Assembly (NCBI RefSeq): GCF_049587675.1
Contig: NZ_JBAVEJ010000203.1
Span: forward strand, 1-33,549
Length of the DNA: 33,549 nt
Direction of reading: 5' to 3'
Source of the DNA: Sulfuricaulis sp049587675
GTDB taxonomy: Bacteria; Pseudomonadota; Gammaproteobacteria; Acidiferrobacterales; Sulfurifustaceae
In this document: positions 7,957 through 16,324 of the stretch, in pieces
How the letters are laid out: every line of letters begins with the position of its first letter
Position numbering within the stretch: position 1 is the first letter of the stretch
The notes under the pieces: generated by a model
What the model saw: the letters and a program-made list of their open reading frames with translations, nothing else
Databases searched by the model: none
What the model was told of the DNA's origin: nothing
Made by a program: the position numbers and the translations under genes

Positions 7957-9398
7957 TAGAAAGTCGCCAAAGCAAAAACGAGCACAAAGGCGGCGCCTAT
8001 CCAGCGGCTCACATTGTCGCGCAATGCGAACACGATAGGATCTTCGTGCATTTGACCGCGGTGTGCCAGCAACCACATGCGGCTCAGCCAGAACAGCAAC
8101 AACGGGCATGCTACCCACATCCATTTCTGGGAATGATACAAAGTGCCAGAGGCTGCATCATTGATATATAGAGCCAGCACCAGAACCGAGATGTATCCGG
8201 ATGCCCCTCCAAGCGAGGCCAACAATTCAAAGTCCGCCGGATAATAGCCACGCCCAGTGGATTTTTCTGTTTTGCCTTTTTGACGCGCATCGCAAAGCTC
8301 TGTATAGCGTTTGACGAAAGCCAGGCTTAAAAAGATGAACATACAGAAGGCCAGAATCCAGAAGGTTGCCACCAGCGACATTGCCGCCGCCCCGGCGACC
8401 ACGCGGACGGTATAGAGCATCGCCAAAGTGACCACGTCGAGCATCACCACACGCTTCAGCCATAGTGAATAGGCGATAGTCAGGATGTAATAAACGGCAA
8501 GGACGCCAGCAAACTGAATGGGCAACAGCCATAACGCCACAATAAACGCACCGAGCAGCAGTGCAGGTATCAGGTACAGTGCATGGAGCATCGGTAAAGT
8601 GCCAGCCGCCAAAGGGCGCTTGCATTTGGTGGGATGCTGTCGATCGTCGGGAAGATCGAGCAGGTCATTCAATAAATAGACGCCTGATGCGCAAGCCCCA
8701 AAAGCAATAAAGGCCAGCAGTCCGTCCAAAAGGAGCGGCGTTTCCATAATGCGGTGTGACGCAAGCAGGGGCACAAAGAGTAGCAGGTTCTTTGCCCACT
8801 GATGGACGCGAAGCGCCTTGATCAAGGTGCGGAAATAGGCCGGACGGTTCTCGTAAACCATCCCGATCTTGCCGATCTTACGAGCAGCGGCAAGCACTCC
8901 ACGTTCCGGATTCGCGACGTGCATGATAGATGCCGTTTGCCACACTGCCAGATCGACAGCAGAGTTACCCACATATTCGAAGCCCCGTTCGCCATATTTT
9001 GCAACTAAACGATCGCGTTTGGCATGAGCAGAAAGATTGGTGCCATTCTCGGTGCCGAGTACTTCATCAAATAGCTCAAGGTGGCTGGCAATGCCTGTCG
9101 CAATGCGAACATCACTGGCGGTTGCCAACACCAGATGCGCTCCTGAATCCCGTCGTAACTGTAACCATTCGATCAGTTGCCGGTTATATGGCAAGAGCGT
9201 AACGTCCGGCGCCACTTCGTTGGCCAAGCGCATCTTGAGATAGGCTTTGCCACGCAGCAGCCAGCCAATCAGCACAAAAACTCGCAATGGATACGTCCGC
9301 AAGAATAGAAATATGCTCTCCACGAGCATGTCGGAGAGAATCAGTGTGCCGTCGAGATCGACGACGAGCGTTTGGTGGCGGACGTTCGGTATGCTCAT
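7956..9398 (-). CDS. HAD phosphatase-UbiA prenyltransferase fusion (DPPR synthase-like)
   Basis: The 480-residue protein has two domains. Residues 1 to about 185 form a HAD hydrolase with the nucleophile motif DLDGT (14-18), a central ATASD (92-96) and a late YVGNSAVD (142-149). Residues about 195-480 form a polytopic UbiA-family domain with the Asp-rich motif N244-D245-LL-D248-LP-DDRQHPTKCKRP. The HPxKxxRP extension is characteristic of the phosphoribosyl-transferring UbiA enzymes such as Rv3806c. That enzyme joins PRPP to a polyprenyl phosphate, and a separate phosphatase removes the 5-phosphate. The fused HAD could do that second step in one protein. Translation of the dprE1-like gene is coupled to its stop codon. 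The domain calls are firm; the exact substrate is inferred from the neighbours. Confidence 0.85.
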   Translation of the reverse strand: MSIPNVRHQTLVVDLDGTLILSDMLVESIFLFLRTYPLRVFVLIGWLLRGKAYLKMRLANEVAPDVTLLPYNRQLIEWLQLRRDSGAHLVLATASDVRIATGIASHLELFDEVLGTENGTNLSAHAKRDRLVAKYGERGFEYVGNSAVDLAVWQTASIMHVANPERGVLAAARKIGKIGMVYENRPAYFRTLIKALRVHQWAKNLLLFVPLLASHRIMETPLLLDGLLAFIAFGACASGVYLLNDLLDLPDDRQHPTKCKRPLAAGTLPMLHALYLIPALLLGAFIVALWLLPIQFAGVLAVYYILTIAYSLWLKRVVMLDVVTLAMLYTVRVVAGAAAMSLVATFWILAFCMFIFLSLAFVKRYTELCDARQKGKTEKSTGRGYYPADFELLASLGGASGYISVLVLALYINDAASGTLYHSQKWMWVACPLLLFWLSRMWLLAHRGQMHEDPIVFALRDNVSRWIGAAFVLVFALATF

Positions 9399-9429
9399 TT
9401 AGATCATTCCAGCTTCAATTAGCCCGCCA

Positions 9430-10217
9430 TCATGATGAGCGATGCGCCTCATCAAGCACGCACCTCACGGCCAGCAACCGATTCATGGGCTGAGCAGATA
9501 ATGACTTCCCAAGGGTGACATGAAGTTCACACCCAACCAAAACGAATTCGGCCTTGATTTCCAGCCCAGTCAAACCCAGTGCTTGCAGATCTCCTAATAG
9601 GACATGGAAGCTGGCTGGGGTGAATCGCCAATTGTTGACATCAATGTATTCGTCTGTAGTACGAGCGCGCTGCCAATGGCTATGGGCATCCGAGAATTCG
9701 TGAACAAACTGTACGAGGCCTTGAGTGTCGGCGTCCCATGAAATTCTCCTGTTGTGCTTCGTCGCGCTCGCGCAATGATCAAAACCTTTGCCAGGACTGG
9801 AGCGCTTCCTCCTTTGTTCAAAAGCATCAAGAAGCTCCCCTATCGATTTAGCTGCATTGAAGTAATCGAAACAATAACGCTTGTCAGGGATGATTAGCGA
9901 AAGCACACCATTAGGTTTAAGCAATCTTTCACGCTCAACGAGGAATGAAATCAAATCTGGCGTGTGTTCAATGACATGGCTGGCAATAATCCAGTCGTAA
10001 CACTGCTCAAGACCGACCAGTTCGTGAAGTGGCTCGTCATGCCATACATAATCCACCTCCTCGATATCTTCGAAATTGACACCGTGTCCCTTATATTTTG
10101 CACGCAGTTCATCGGCACTGGCATGATCCAGAACATGGACAGTGAATCCCAGTTTCTTCGGTGCCAAGGGTTGTGACTGAGACCAATTTCTAGGCCCAGG
10201 CCTTTTCGGTCAACCAT
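9430..10217 (-). pseudogene. Class I SAM methyltransferase gene, disrupted by a single-base frameshift
   Basis: The natural start is the ATG at 10217, which overlaps the stop of the upstream glycosyltransferase fusion. It begins MVDRKGLGLEIGLSHNP, an N-terminus typical of this methyltransferase family. After CACAACCC (minus strand; the GGG at 10168-10170 on plus) the frame shifts, and the rest of the protein (APKKLGFTVHVLDHAS...) continues in another frame down to 9430. Restoring one base in the C run would rejoin the two parts into about 262 residues. The downstream part holds the SHVIEHTPD motif and the acceptor half. Either the gene has been lost recently or the base is an assembly or sequencing error. 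A short product starting at the TTG at 10167 would lack the first glycine-rich SAM motif. Confidence 0.8.
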
Positions 10218-13122
10218 GACCAAGGCCTTGTCGTCTCGATTGAGTACAGTCGGGAGGGGTCTGGGGAACGCTCACAATCCTCGACGGCCATGCGAGACAG
10301 AAATCTTCATGATTTAAAGTCAGGTTGGGGCTGTAGGCAGGATCATTCAATAGCAAATCGCCCCAGCGTTGCTTCATGTACTGCACTTCTTTGGCAAAGC
10401 GCGCCTGCTTTTCAGGGCTATCTTCGTAACCGCGCGAAGCGGACTCGTGGTGATACAGCTCAGCATACGGTGTCCAAATATTGCGGTAACCCGCTTCGCG
10501 GACGCGCAGACAAAAATCAACGTCATTAAAAGCGATTTGAAGGTCTGTTTCGTTAAGCCCTCCTACGTCTTCATAAATTGCTTTTCGAGTCACTAGGCAG
10601 GCAGCGGTCACGGCCGAAAGACTCTGGACGATGCTTGCGCGTCCGAAATAGCCAGGATGATGACGCGGCAGATGCTTGTGGGAATGGCCTGCCACCCCGC
10701 CCACACCTAAAATCACACCACCGTGCTGAAGTGTTTCGTTTGGATACCAGAGTCTCGCGCCCACTACCCCAACATCAGGTTGCAACGCATGGCTAACCAT
10801 TTCTGACAACCAATCGGGCGAAATGACCTCGATATCATTATTGAGCAGCCCCACAATCTCGCCGCGCGCCACTTTCACAGCAGCGTTGTTCAGTGCTGAA
10901 TAGTTAAATGGGCAAGCGTCACGCACTACTTGAGCCTTTTTTTCGAGTTCAAGTTGCTTAAGGTACTTAAGCATTGCAGGCTCATCCGAGCCGTTATCAA
11001 CGATGAGAATTTCGTAATTCGAATAGCTGGTTTTCTTGAGAATGCTCTCAACACACTGCCTAATCAGATGCAGCCCGTTTCTCGTAGGAATAATCAGGCT
11101 AACCATCGGTAAAGTATCTGGCAGGGAGCGGCGCACTCGAAAACCGTGACCATCAAATTTTGCTTCTGCCTTTACACCAAGTCGCTGGAAATGTTCATTC
11201 AATGCTCTTTCACCCGCAAACATGGCATAAGGTTTGGCATCCAACGATTGAGCCGTACTTTCGGTATGCATCCGCCAGTGATAGAGCACACGTGGGATGT
11301 GATGAATCTGTTTTGGCGCTATACGCTCGATACAACGTAGAGCCAAATCGTAGTCCTGTGCTCCTTCCAGCCCCTCTCGAAAACCACCAATTTCACGCAA
11401 AAGTTCGGAACGATAAACTCCAAGATGTGTGATCAGATTGTGTGAGTAGAACAAATCCACATTCCAGTCACACTTGAAGTAGGGGCTAATCCTTCTGCCA
11501 GCTTTGTCTATCTTATCTTCGTCCGAATAAATCAGACGGACATCAGGATTTTGGTTGATCGCATCTGCAACCCAGAACAGCGCGTGCTCAGTCAGAAGAT
11601 CATCATGATCCAGCAGAACTACCCACTCCCCGGTGGCCAGATCCAGAGCGCTGTTGGATGCAGCAGAAATATGACCATTCTGCTCACGGAACACCACCTT
11701 GATACGCGAGTCGTCTCTAGCGTAACGTTCCAAAGCAGGACGGACGGATTGGTCAGTGGATGCGTCATCAGCGATGCACAATTCCCAATGTGGGTAGATT
11801 TGCTTACGTACCGATTCGATTGCTTGACTCAACCATTCTGGTTTGGGGTTGTAAGTGGGCATCACCACTGAGATGCGTGGCTTATGGGAAAAACCGTCGA
11901 TGCGCGCGTGCATGGTGGCGCGTGATTCATCAGTGAGTGTATCGTAACGGCGGATCCACTCGTCGTAGTCGTTTCTATCGAATTCACCGGAACCTGGCGT
12001 TGGAATCGTTTGGCAAGACCTGGCCACTATTCTGAAACCGCGCCGAATACCCGCCAAGCCTTCGCTACGATATAGTTGTATTGCCTTCTTAAACGTGCCA
12101 CCGCCACACTGAATAGCAGGTCTGGCAAGCTTGACAACGCGTCGCGCCCGCTTAATTTGGTGTACGACGATGCGCAGTGGCCACGTAAATCTCCAACTGG
12201 TGGAGTTGTAAAGAGCGGCGATCTGCCCGTCGCGTTCGGCCACGGCCTGGTTGAGGCCGGCGATCTGCCCGTCGCGTTCGGCCAGCTCCTTGATACGGAG
12301 TAAAATCTCTTCCTCAGGCGGTGCGCTGCGCGCAGTCCACTCATTGCCGGCTTGGTCTGGTGTTGCCTCCAGGGATGCATACAGCTCGTCACCCGATACC
12401 ACCGTTCCCACCGAGCCTGCGATAATTCGCGCCCCCAATCTATTTCGCAAAGGCCTATTCTTGCGGATCACGCACATTGAGTTAATGAACTCAACGGAGT
12501 GAATATGCCGGAGGGCCTCCTCATTCATCAGGGAGCCATACTTTGCGAAAAATCCACTCAAAATATCGACACGGTTTTTCTCAATTCCCCAATGTTCGTG
12601 GCTCACGACATCGGCGAGGCGCTTGAAAAATGTGATGGAAGAAAACGGGGCGAACAGGCCCCCTTCGAATTCTTGCCAGTAGCTGCAGTGCAGGTCTTCC
12701 GCAACAAAGACACCACCATCTGCCAAGTGAGGAAAGTACCTGGCAAACGACTTCACAATGTCACTGGAGCGGTGAGACCCATCGTCAATGATCACATCAA
12801 ATGCTGGCGCGTAGCCCAAAACCTCTGTCTGCACAGTATCTGAATTGGCATCTCCCACCACCACGGCAACGCGAGGGTCCTCATAGCTCAAGCGGGCACA
12901 GTCGGGACTGATGTCACAACCAACCAGTCGCCGGGCATGGCGGAAGTATTTTGACCAGATTTCGAGTGAGCCGCCATTCTGTATCCCGATTTCCAGCAAC
13001 CTGACAGGTCTGTCTCGATACTCTGCAAAGATCCGCTCATACTCGACAAGATAGAGGGACCATTTATCGGATACTTTTCCGCAGTGCTCTGTGTACAGTT
13101 GTTCTAACGTCTTATTAGTCAT
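10210..13122 (-). CDS. Trifunctional fusion: methyltransferase + coiled coil + two GT2 glycosyltransferase domains
   Basis: The protein has 970 residues. Residues about 38-220 form a class I methyltransferase of the Methyltransf_24/CmcI-like type (LLEIGIQNGG at 42-51, CDIS at 69-72, DVIIDDGSH at 109-117). Residues about 270-310 form a short coiled coil with two 14-residue repeats (AERDGQIA...), ending in the STSWR...PLR motif common before GT2 domains. The first GT2 domain covers about 415-650 with D505-H-D-D508; the second covers about 672-900 with NND at 761-763 and a late ED-like acidic/His region. Such proteins elongate or finish O-antigen chains in the cytoplasm. It starts inside the wzt stop (8-base overlap). 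Its position next to Wzt, whose C-terminal domain reads chain ends, suggests a role in chain extension, capping or length control; this is inference. Confidence 0.85.
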   Translation of the reverse strand: MTNKTLEQLYTEHCGKVSDKWSLYLVEYERIFAEYRDRPVRLLEIGIQNGGSLEIWSKYFRHARRLVGCDISPDCARLSYEDPRVAVVVGDANSDTVQTEVLGYAPAFDVIIDDGSHRSSDIVKSFARYFPHLADGGVFVAEDLHCSYWQEFEGGLFAPFSSITFFKRLADVVSHEHWGIEKNRVDILSGFFAKYGSLMNEEALRHIHSVEFINSMCVIRKNRPLRNRLGARIIAGSVGTVVSGDELYASLEATPDQAGNEWTARSAPPEEEILLRIKELAERDGQIAGLNQAVAERDGQIAALYNSTSWRFTWPLRIVVHQIKRARRVVKLARPAIQCGGGTFKKAIQLYRSEGLAGIRRGFRIVARSCQTIPTPGSGEFDRNDYDEWIRRYDTLTDESRATMHARIDGFSHKPRISVVMPTYNPKPEWLSQAIESVRKQIYPHWELCIADDASTDQSVRPALERYARDDSRIKVVFREQNGHISAASNSALDLATGEWVVLLDHDDLLTEHALFWVADAINQNPDVRLIYSDEDKIDKAGRRISPYFKCDWNVDLFYSHNLITHLGVYRSELLREIGGFREGLEGAQDYDLALRCIERIAPKQIHHIPRVLYHWRMHTESTAQSLDAKPYAMFAGERALNEHFQRLGVKAEAKFDGHGFRVRRSLPDTLPMVSLIIPTRNGLHLIRQCVESILKKTSYSNYEILIVDNGSDEPAMLKYLKQLELEKKAQVVRDACPFNYSALNNAAVKVARGEIVGLLNNDIEVISPDWLSEMVSHALQPDVGVVGARLWYPNETLQHGGVILGVGGVAGHSHKHLPRHHPGYFGRASIVQSLSAVTAACLVTRKAIYEDVGGLNETDLQIAFNDVDFCLRVREAGYRNIWTPYAELYHHESASRGYEDSPEKQARFAKEVQYMKQRWGDLLLNDPAYSPNLTLNHEDFCLAWPSRIVSVPQTPPDCTQSRRQGLGHG
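12216..12284. repeat. Exact 27-bp direct repeat, 42-bp period, inside a coiled-coil segment
   Basis: Two identical 27-bp copies lie at 12216-12242 and 12258-12284. The 42-bp period equals 14 codons, or two heptads, and encodes the repeated AERDGQIA block in the GT fusion. Exact identity at the DNA level suggests recent duplication or loss of units by recombination or slippage. Confidence 0.9.
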
Positions 13123-14584
13123 TCCGCACCCCTAGCACAACACGCTCAAATGGGATTCCCACCAACCCCCACCTGGTCTTGCTGGAAGACACATTGATAA
13201 TAAGAGCGTCGTGCAACCAGTGATGCTGTATGTTGTTGTAAAGATCACCATCAGCCACGGAGGCCATGACGGCGTATTGCCCGTTTGGCAGCATAGGCAG
13301 TCTGAAGACAAACTCACCCCTGAATTTCTGCCCCGGCTTTACAGGGCATGGCGTAATTGCGGTAAACGACAGGGTGTTCTCCCCGAACAGGTCCTGCCCT
13401 AATTTGTCTCTCACCAGAAATCCGAGAATCGGGCTGCCGAGAGCTTCATTCGCCTTAGCAAGGATGACCAGGCAGACCTTCTCTCCGCCAACAAATACGC
13501 CATCTGGGCCGGGCTCGATTTTTTCCAGTGAGACGGACACAATTTCTGCAGCGCCTGTCTTCCAGCCGGTGGCGTTCGTGGTGTTTTCTCGGACCGATAC
13601 AAGAGAGCCATGGTCGACCGCAGCAGCGTCCGATTTCTCATCTTCAGGAGAAGCCACTGCAATAACAGACAAATCTGCAGCAGAAGAGGTGGCACTAAGT
13701 TTGGCGACATCACCGTAGACTTCTTGCAATGTATATTGCAGGTAAGCTTCAGCCACGTTTTTTGAAGTGCCAACTTTCTGGATCTGCCCATTCCCCAACC
13801 AAATACCCGTTTTGCACAAGTTCTGCACCGAACTCGTGTCGTGGCTGACAAATATGAGCGTCCCGCGTCCCTGAAACGAGCGGATGAAGCGCATGCACTT
13901 CTGTGTAAATACAGCATCACCCACTGACAAGGCCTCGTCCACAACCAGAATTTCCGCATCAACGTGTGCGATGACCGAAAAGGCGAGCCTGACATACATA
14001 CCGGTGGAGTAGATCTTAACCGGCTGTTCAATGAACTCGCCAATATCCGCGAACGCGGCAATATCGTCAAAGCGTGCATCAACTTCTTCTTTACTCAGAC
14101 CTAGCACGGCGGCATTCATGTAGATGTTTTCACGCCCGGTAAACTCGGGATTGAAACCTGAACCAAGCTCCAACAATGCCGCAATACGTCCGCTTGTTTC
14201 GACCGAACCGCTGGTGGGTGTAAGCGTGCCGCAGATGATCTGGAGAAGCGTCGATTTCCCCGAGCCGTTGCGCCCGATGATGCCAACGGTTTCGCCTTTT
14301 TTGATTACGAACGATACGTCTTTGAGTGCCCAAAAGTCGCGGAAGTATTGCTTGGGGCTTTGCCCGGCTAGGCGTTGCAGGCGGGGGGTGACAAATTGTT
14401 TCAGCCGGTCGCGTGGGGTGTCGTAGATTTGATAGCATTTGCTGAGATTCTGGACGCTGATGGCGATATCACCGGTGTAGTGTCCCTGCACGTCGCCCGT
14501 GTAGCGAGCTTCGCTTCCCTCCTCACCTCTTCTCTGTCCCTCCGTCGGCGGAAATGGGGTTCTTGATGTGTCATTAAAGGACAT
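13115..14584 (-). CDS. wzt: ABC transporter ATP-binding subunit of O-antigen export, with Wzt C-terminal domain
   Basis: This is a 489-residue ATPase. Walker A is GRNGSGKST (104-112), the signature YSTGMYVRLAF is at 192-202, Walker B ILVVDEAL is at 212-219 and the H-loop is SHD (247-249). Residues about 350-489 form a beta-rich Wzt_C-type domain, which in related systems binds the exported glycan and couples its end structure to transport. The ATG at 14584 overlaps the wzm stop by 11 bases. The first 38 residues before GDIAISVQNLSKCYQ are unusual: a charged, low-complexity stretch with an imperfect YTGD repeat (28-31 and 36-39) that typical Wzt proteins lack. It works with Wzm at the inner membrane to export undecaprenyl-linked polysaccharide. 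Confidence 0.92.
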   Translation of the reverse strand: MSFNDTSRTPFPPTEGQRRGEEGSEARYTGDVQGHYTGDIAISVQNLSKCYQIYDTPRDRLKQFVTPRLQRLAGQSPKQYFRDFWALKDVSFVIKKGETVGIIGRNGSGKSTLLQIICGTLTPTSGSVETSGRIAALLELGSGFNPEFTGRENIYMNAAVLGLSKEEVDARFDDIAAFADIGEFIEQPVKIYSTGMYVRLAFSVIAHVDAEILVVDEALSVGDAVFTQKCMRFIRSFQGRGTLIFVSHDTSSVQNLCKTGIWLGNGQIQKVGTSKNVAEAYLQYTLQEVYGDVAKLSATSSAADLSVIAVASPEDEKSDAAAVDHGSLVSVRENTTNATGWKTGAAEIVSVSLEKIEPGPDGVFVGGEKVCLVILAKANEALGSPILGFLVRDKLGQDLFGENTLSFTAITPCPVKPGQKFRGEFVFRLPMLPNGQYAVMASVADGDLYNNIQHHWLHDALIINVSSSKTRWGLVGIPFERVVLGVRND

Positions 14585-15407
14585 CGGCAAAACCTTTTCT
14601 GGTTTTCTGGAACCAGGCGTAGCCCGCCCAGGCGAAGGCGCTGGCAATCAGGATGTAGATCCCCAATCCCTTCCAGTTGGGCAGATTCCCCCAGATCAGC
14701 ACCTCCCGCGCTTGCTCGATGATAAACGTAAGCGGGTTGGCCATGATGAACGGACGGAATCTTTCCGGCACTGCGGTCACCGGATAAAAGACCGGGGAGA
14801 GAAACATCAACACGGTGGTAATGATGACGATGGTTTGCCCCACGTCGCGCAGGAAAACACCCAAAGATGCCAGCATCCAGGCAAAACCGAGGGTAAAGAT
14901 GACCAAGGGCAACAGCACGAGCGGAGTGAAAATCGCTGTCCAGTGCAGATAGCCGTTGAATAGCGCAAATGCGGCCAGCAGCACGCCAAGGCTGATGAGG
15001 CTATGAAACAATGCGGCACCCATGGCAATCACTGGCAGTATCTCAATTGGAAATACGACCTTTTTAACATAGTTGACGTTGACAAGAATCAGGGATGGCG
15101 CGCGGTTGAGTACCTCGGTAAACAGTGCGAGCACGATCATGCCAACAAAAAGCACCACGGCGAACTGGGTTTTGCTTTCATCGCCACCGATTCCTCCCCA
15201 GCGCGATTTGAAGATTTCGGAAAAAACGAAAGTGTACACGACCAACATGAGCACGGGGTTGAAGAACGACCAAGTCAGGCCCAGGGCGGATCCTTTGTAG
15301 CGGCCCACCACTTCACGCTGGGTCATTTGCCAGATGAGCTGCCGGTTGCGCCACAAGCTGCGGAACATGCCCATTAACGACGTTGGATGCTGTGCGTGCG
15401 GGTTCAT
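14574..15407 (-). CDS. wzm: ABC transporter permease of O-antigen/polysaccharide export
   Basis: The 277-residue protein has about six hydrophobic helices and the ABC2-type polysaccharide-export layout. The N-terminal amphipathic region (SLWRNRQLIWQMTQREVVGRYKGSALG) is characteristic of Wzm/TagG-type permeases. The ATG at 15407 forms an ATGA overlap with the rfbD stop; the longer frame upstream only shadows rfbD. The gene overlaps wzt at its 3' end, as expected for a permease-ATPase pair. Its job is to move the finished lipid-linked glycan across the inner membrane in an ATP-driven step. Confidence 0.93.
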   Translation of the reverse strand: MNPHAQHPTSLMGMFRSLWRNRQLIWQMTQREVVGRYKGSALGLTWSFFNPVLMLVVYTFVFSEIFKSRWGGIGGDESKTQFAVVLFVGMIVLALFTEVLNRAPSLILVNVNYVKKVVFPIEILPVIAMGAALFHSLISLGVLLAAFALFNGYLHWTAIFTPLVLLPLVIFTLGFAWMLASLGVFLRDVGQTIVIITTVLMFLSPVFYPVTAVPERFRPFIMANPLTFIIEQAREVLIWGNLPNWKGLGIYILIASAFAWAGYAWFQKTRKGFADVL

Positions 15408-16324
15408 GGACAATGACCCCCGTCGGCCAGCAATTCCTCCATACAAAGGCGCACCGCGGCGTCCCAACGTGGCATAATGAGCCCAAACTGTTGGGTGAAT
15501 TTTGCAGTTCTGAGTCGTGAGTTCTTAGGGCGTTTGGCGGGCAAAGGGTAAGCCTCTGTCGCGATTGGTACAACCGCCGTGGCCCGGATCGAATTACCCT
15601 TTCCTTGCCTCTTGAGTGTTTCTACGATCAGGCTCGCAAAGCCGTGCCAGGATGTAGAATTGGCAGCCGTCATGTGATAAATCCCGGTAGTCGTTTCACT
15701 CCAGCCCTCTCCCTGCGGGAGGGAGAGTTGTGCCACGGCTTGGGCGGTGGCCTCGGCAATCATGCGGCTCCAGGTGGGGGCGCCGATCTGGTCATTGACT
15801 ATTCTGAGTTCATCGCGTTCTTTGGCCAGCCGCTGAATCGTTAATAAAAAGTTTTTGCCGTGCGTTCCATACACCCAGCTGGTGCGGAATATTAGATATG
15901 TTGCGCCAACGGCATGGATCGCCTGCTCACCTGCAAGCTTGGTCCTGCCGTACACGTTGAGCGGGTTGGGTGCGTCTTCCTCGGTATATGGAGTGTTCTT
16001 GCTTCCATCGAAAACATAATCGGTAGAGTAATGGATGATGGAGGCACTAAGTCTCTTGGCCTCTTCGGCAAGAATGCCGGGCGCCATGCCATTGATGGCC
16101 ATCGCGAGATCGGACTCTTCTTCGACCTTGTCCACGGCGGTATAGGCCGCGGCGTTCACAATCAGATTCGGCTTATGCTCGCGAACCACGCGCCGGATCG
16201 AATCCGGATCGGCCAGATCCAAGCCGTGCCGGTCAAGGGCGATCACTTCCCCGAGTGTCGCGAGTGTGCGCTGCAGCTCCCAGCCTATCTGGCCGTTCTT
16301 ACCCGTAAGCAGTATCCGGGTCAT
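15404..16324 (-). CDS. rfbD: dTDP-4-dehydrorhamnose reductase
   Basis: The 306-residue SDR makes the last step of dTDP-L-rhamnose synthesis, NAD(P)H reduction of dTDP-4-dehydrorhamnose. The nucleotide motif is GKNGQIGWEL near the N-terminus, the catalytic YGRTK lies in NPLNVYGRTKLAGEQ, and the STDYVFDG motif is present. It overlaps rfbC by ATGA. One oddity is a segment before GIYHMTAA that reads LSLPQGEGWSETT and is encoded by a palindrome (15707-15727). It looks longer than the usual RfbD loop and resembles an in-frame insertion of a dispersed repeat. The catalytic residues are unaffected, so the enzyme is probably active. Confidence 0.95.
   Translation of the reverse strand: MTRILLTGKNGQIGWELQRTLATLGEVIALDRHGLDLADPDSIRRVVREHKPNLIVNAAAYTAVDKVEEESDLAMAINGMAPGILAEEAKRLSASIIHYSTDYVFDGSKNTPYTEEDAPNPLNVYGRTKLAGEQAIHAVGATYLIFRTSWVYGTHGKNFLLTIQRLAKERDELRIVNDQIGAPTWSRMIAEATAQAVAQLSLPQGEGWSETTTGIYHMTAANSTSWHGFASLIVETLKRQGKGNSIRATAVVPIATEAYPLPAKRPKNSRLRTAKFTQQFGLIMPRWDAAVRLCMEELLADGGHCP
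15707..15727. repeat. Palindromic element inside rfbD
   Basis: CTCTCCC and GGGAGAG form a perfect 7-bp stem around a 7-base loop that can pair further (CTCCC/GGGAG nested). The flanking CACTCCAGCC resembles dispersed palindromic repeats common in proteobacterial intergenic regions, but here it is read in frame within a coding sequence. Confidence 0.6.

Noticed and set aside
7957..8124. N-terminal extension of the DprE1-like gene upstream of 7956
   Set aside because: It lies within the UbiA coding sequence in another frame, while the TAGTG overlap and the LLSWGRYP family start fix the GTG at 7956.
14585..14647. Longer wzt start upstream of 14584
   Set aside because: It is a shadow of the wzm C-terminus with no Wzt similarity.
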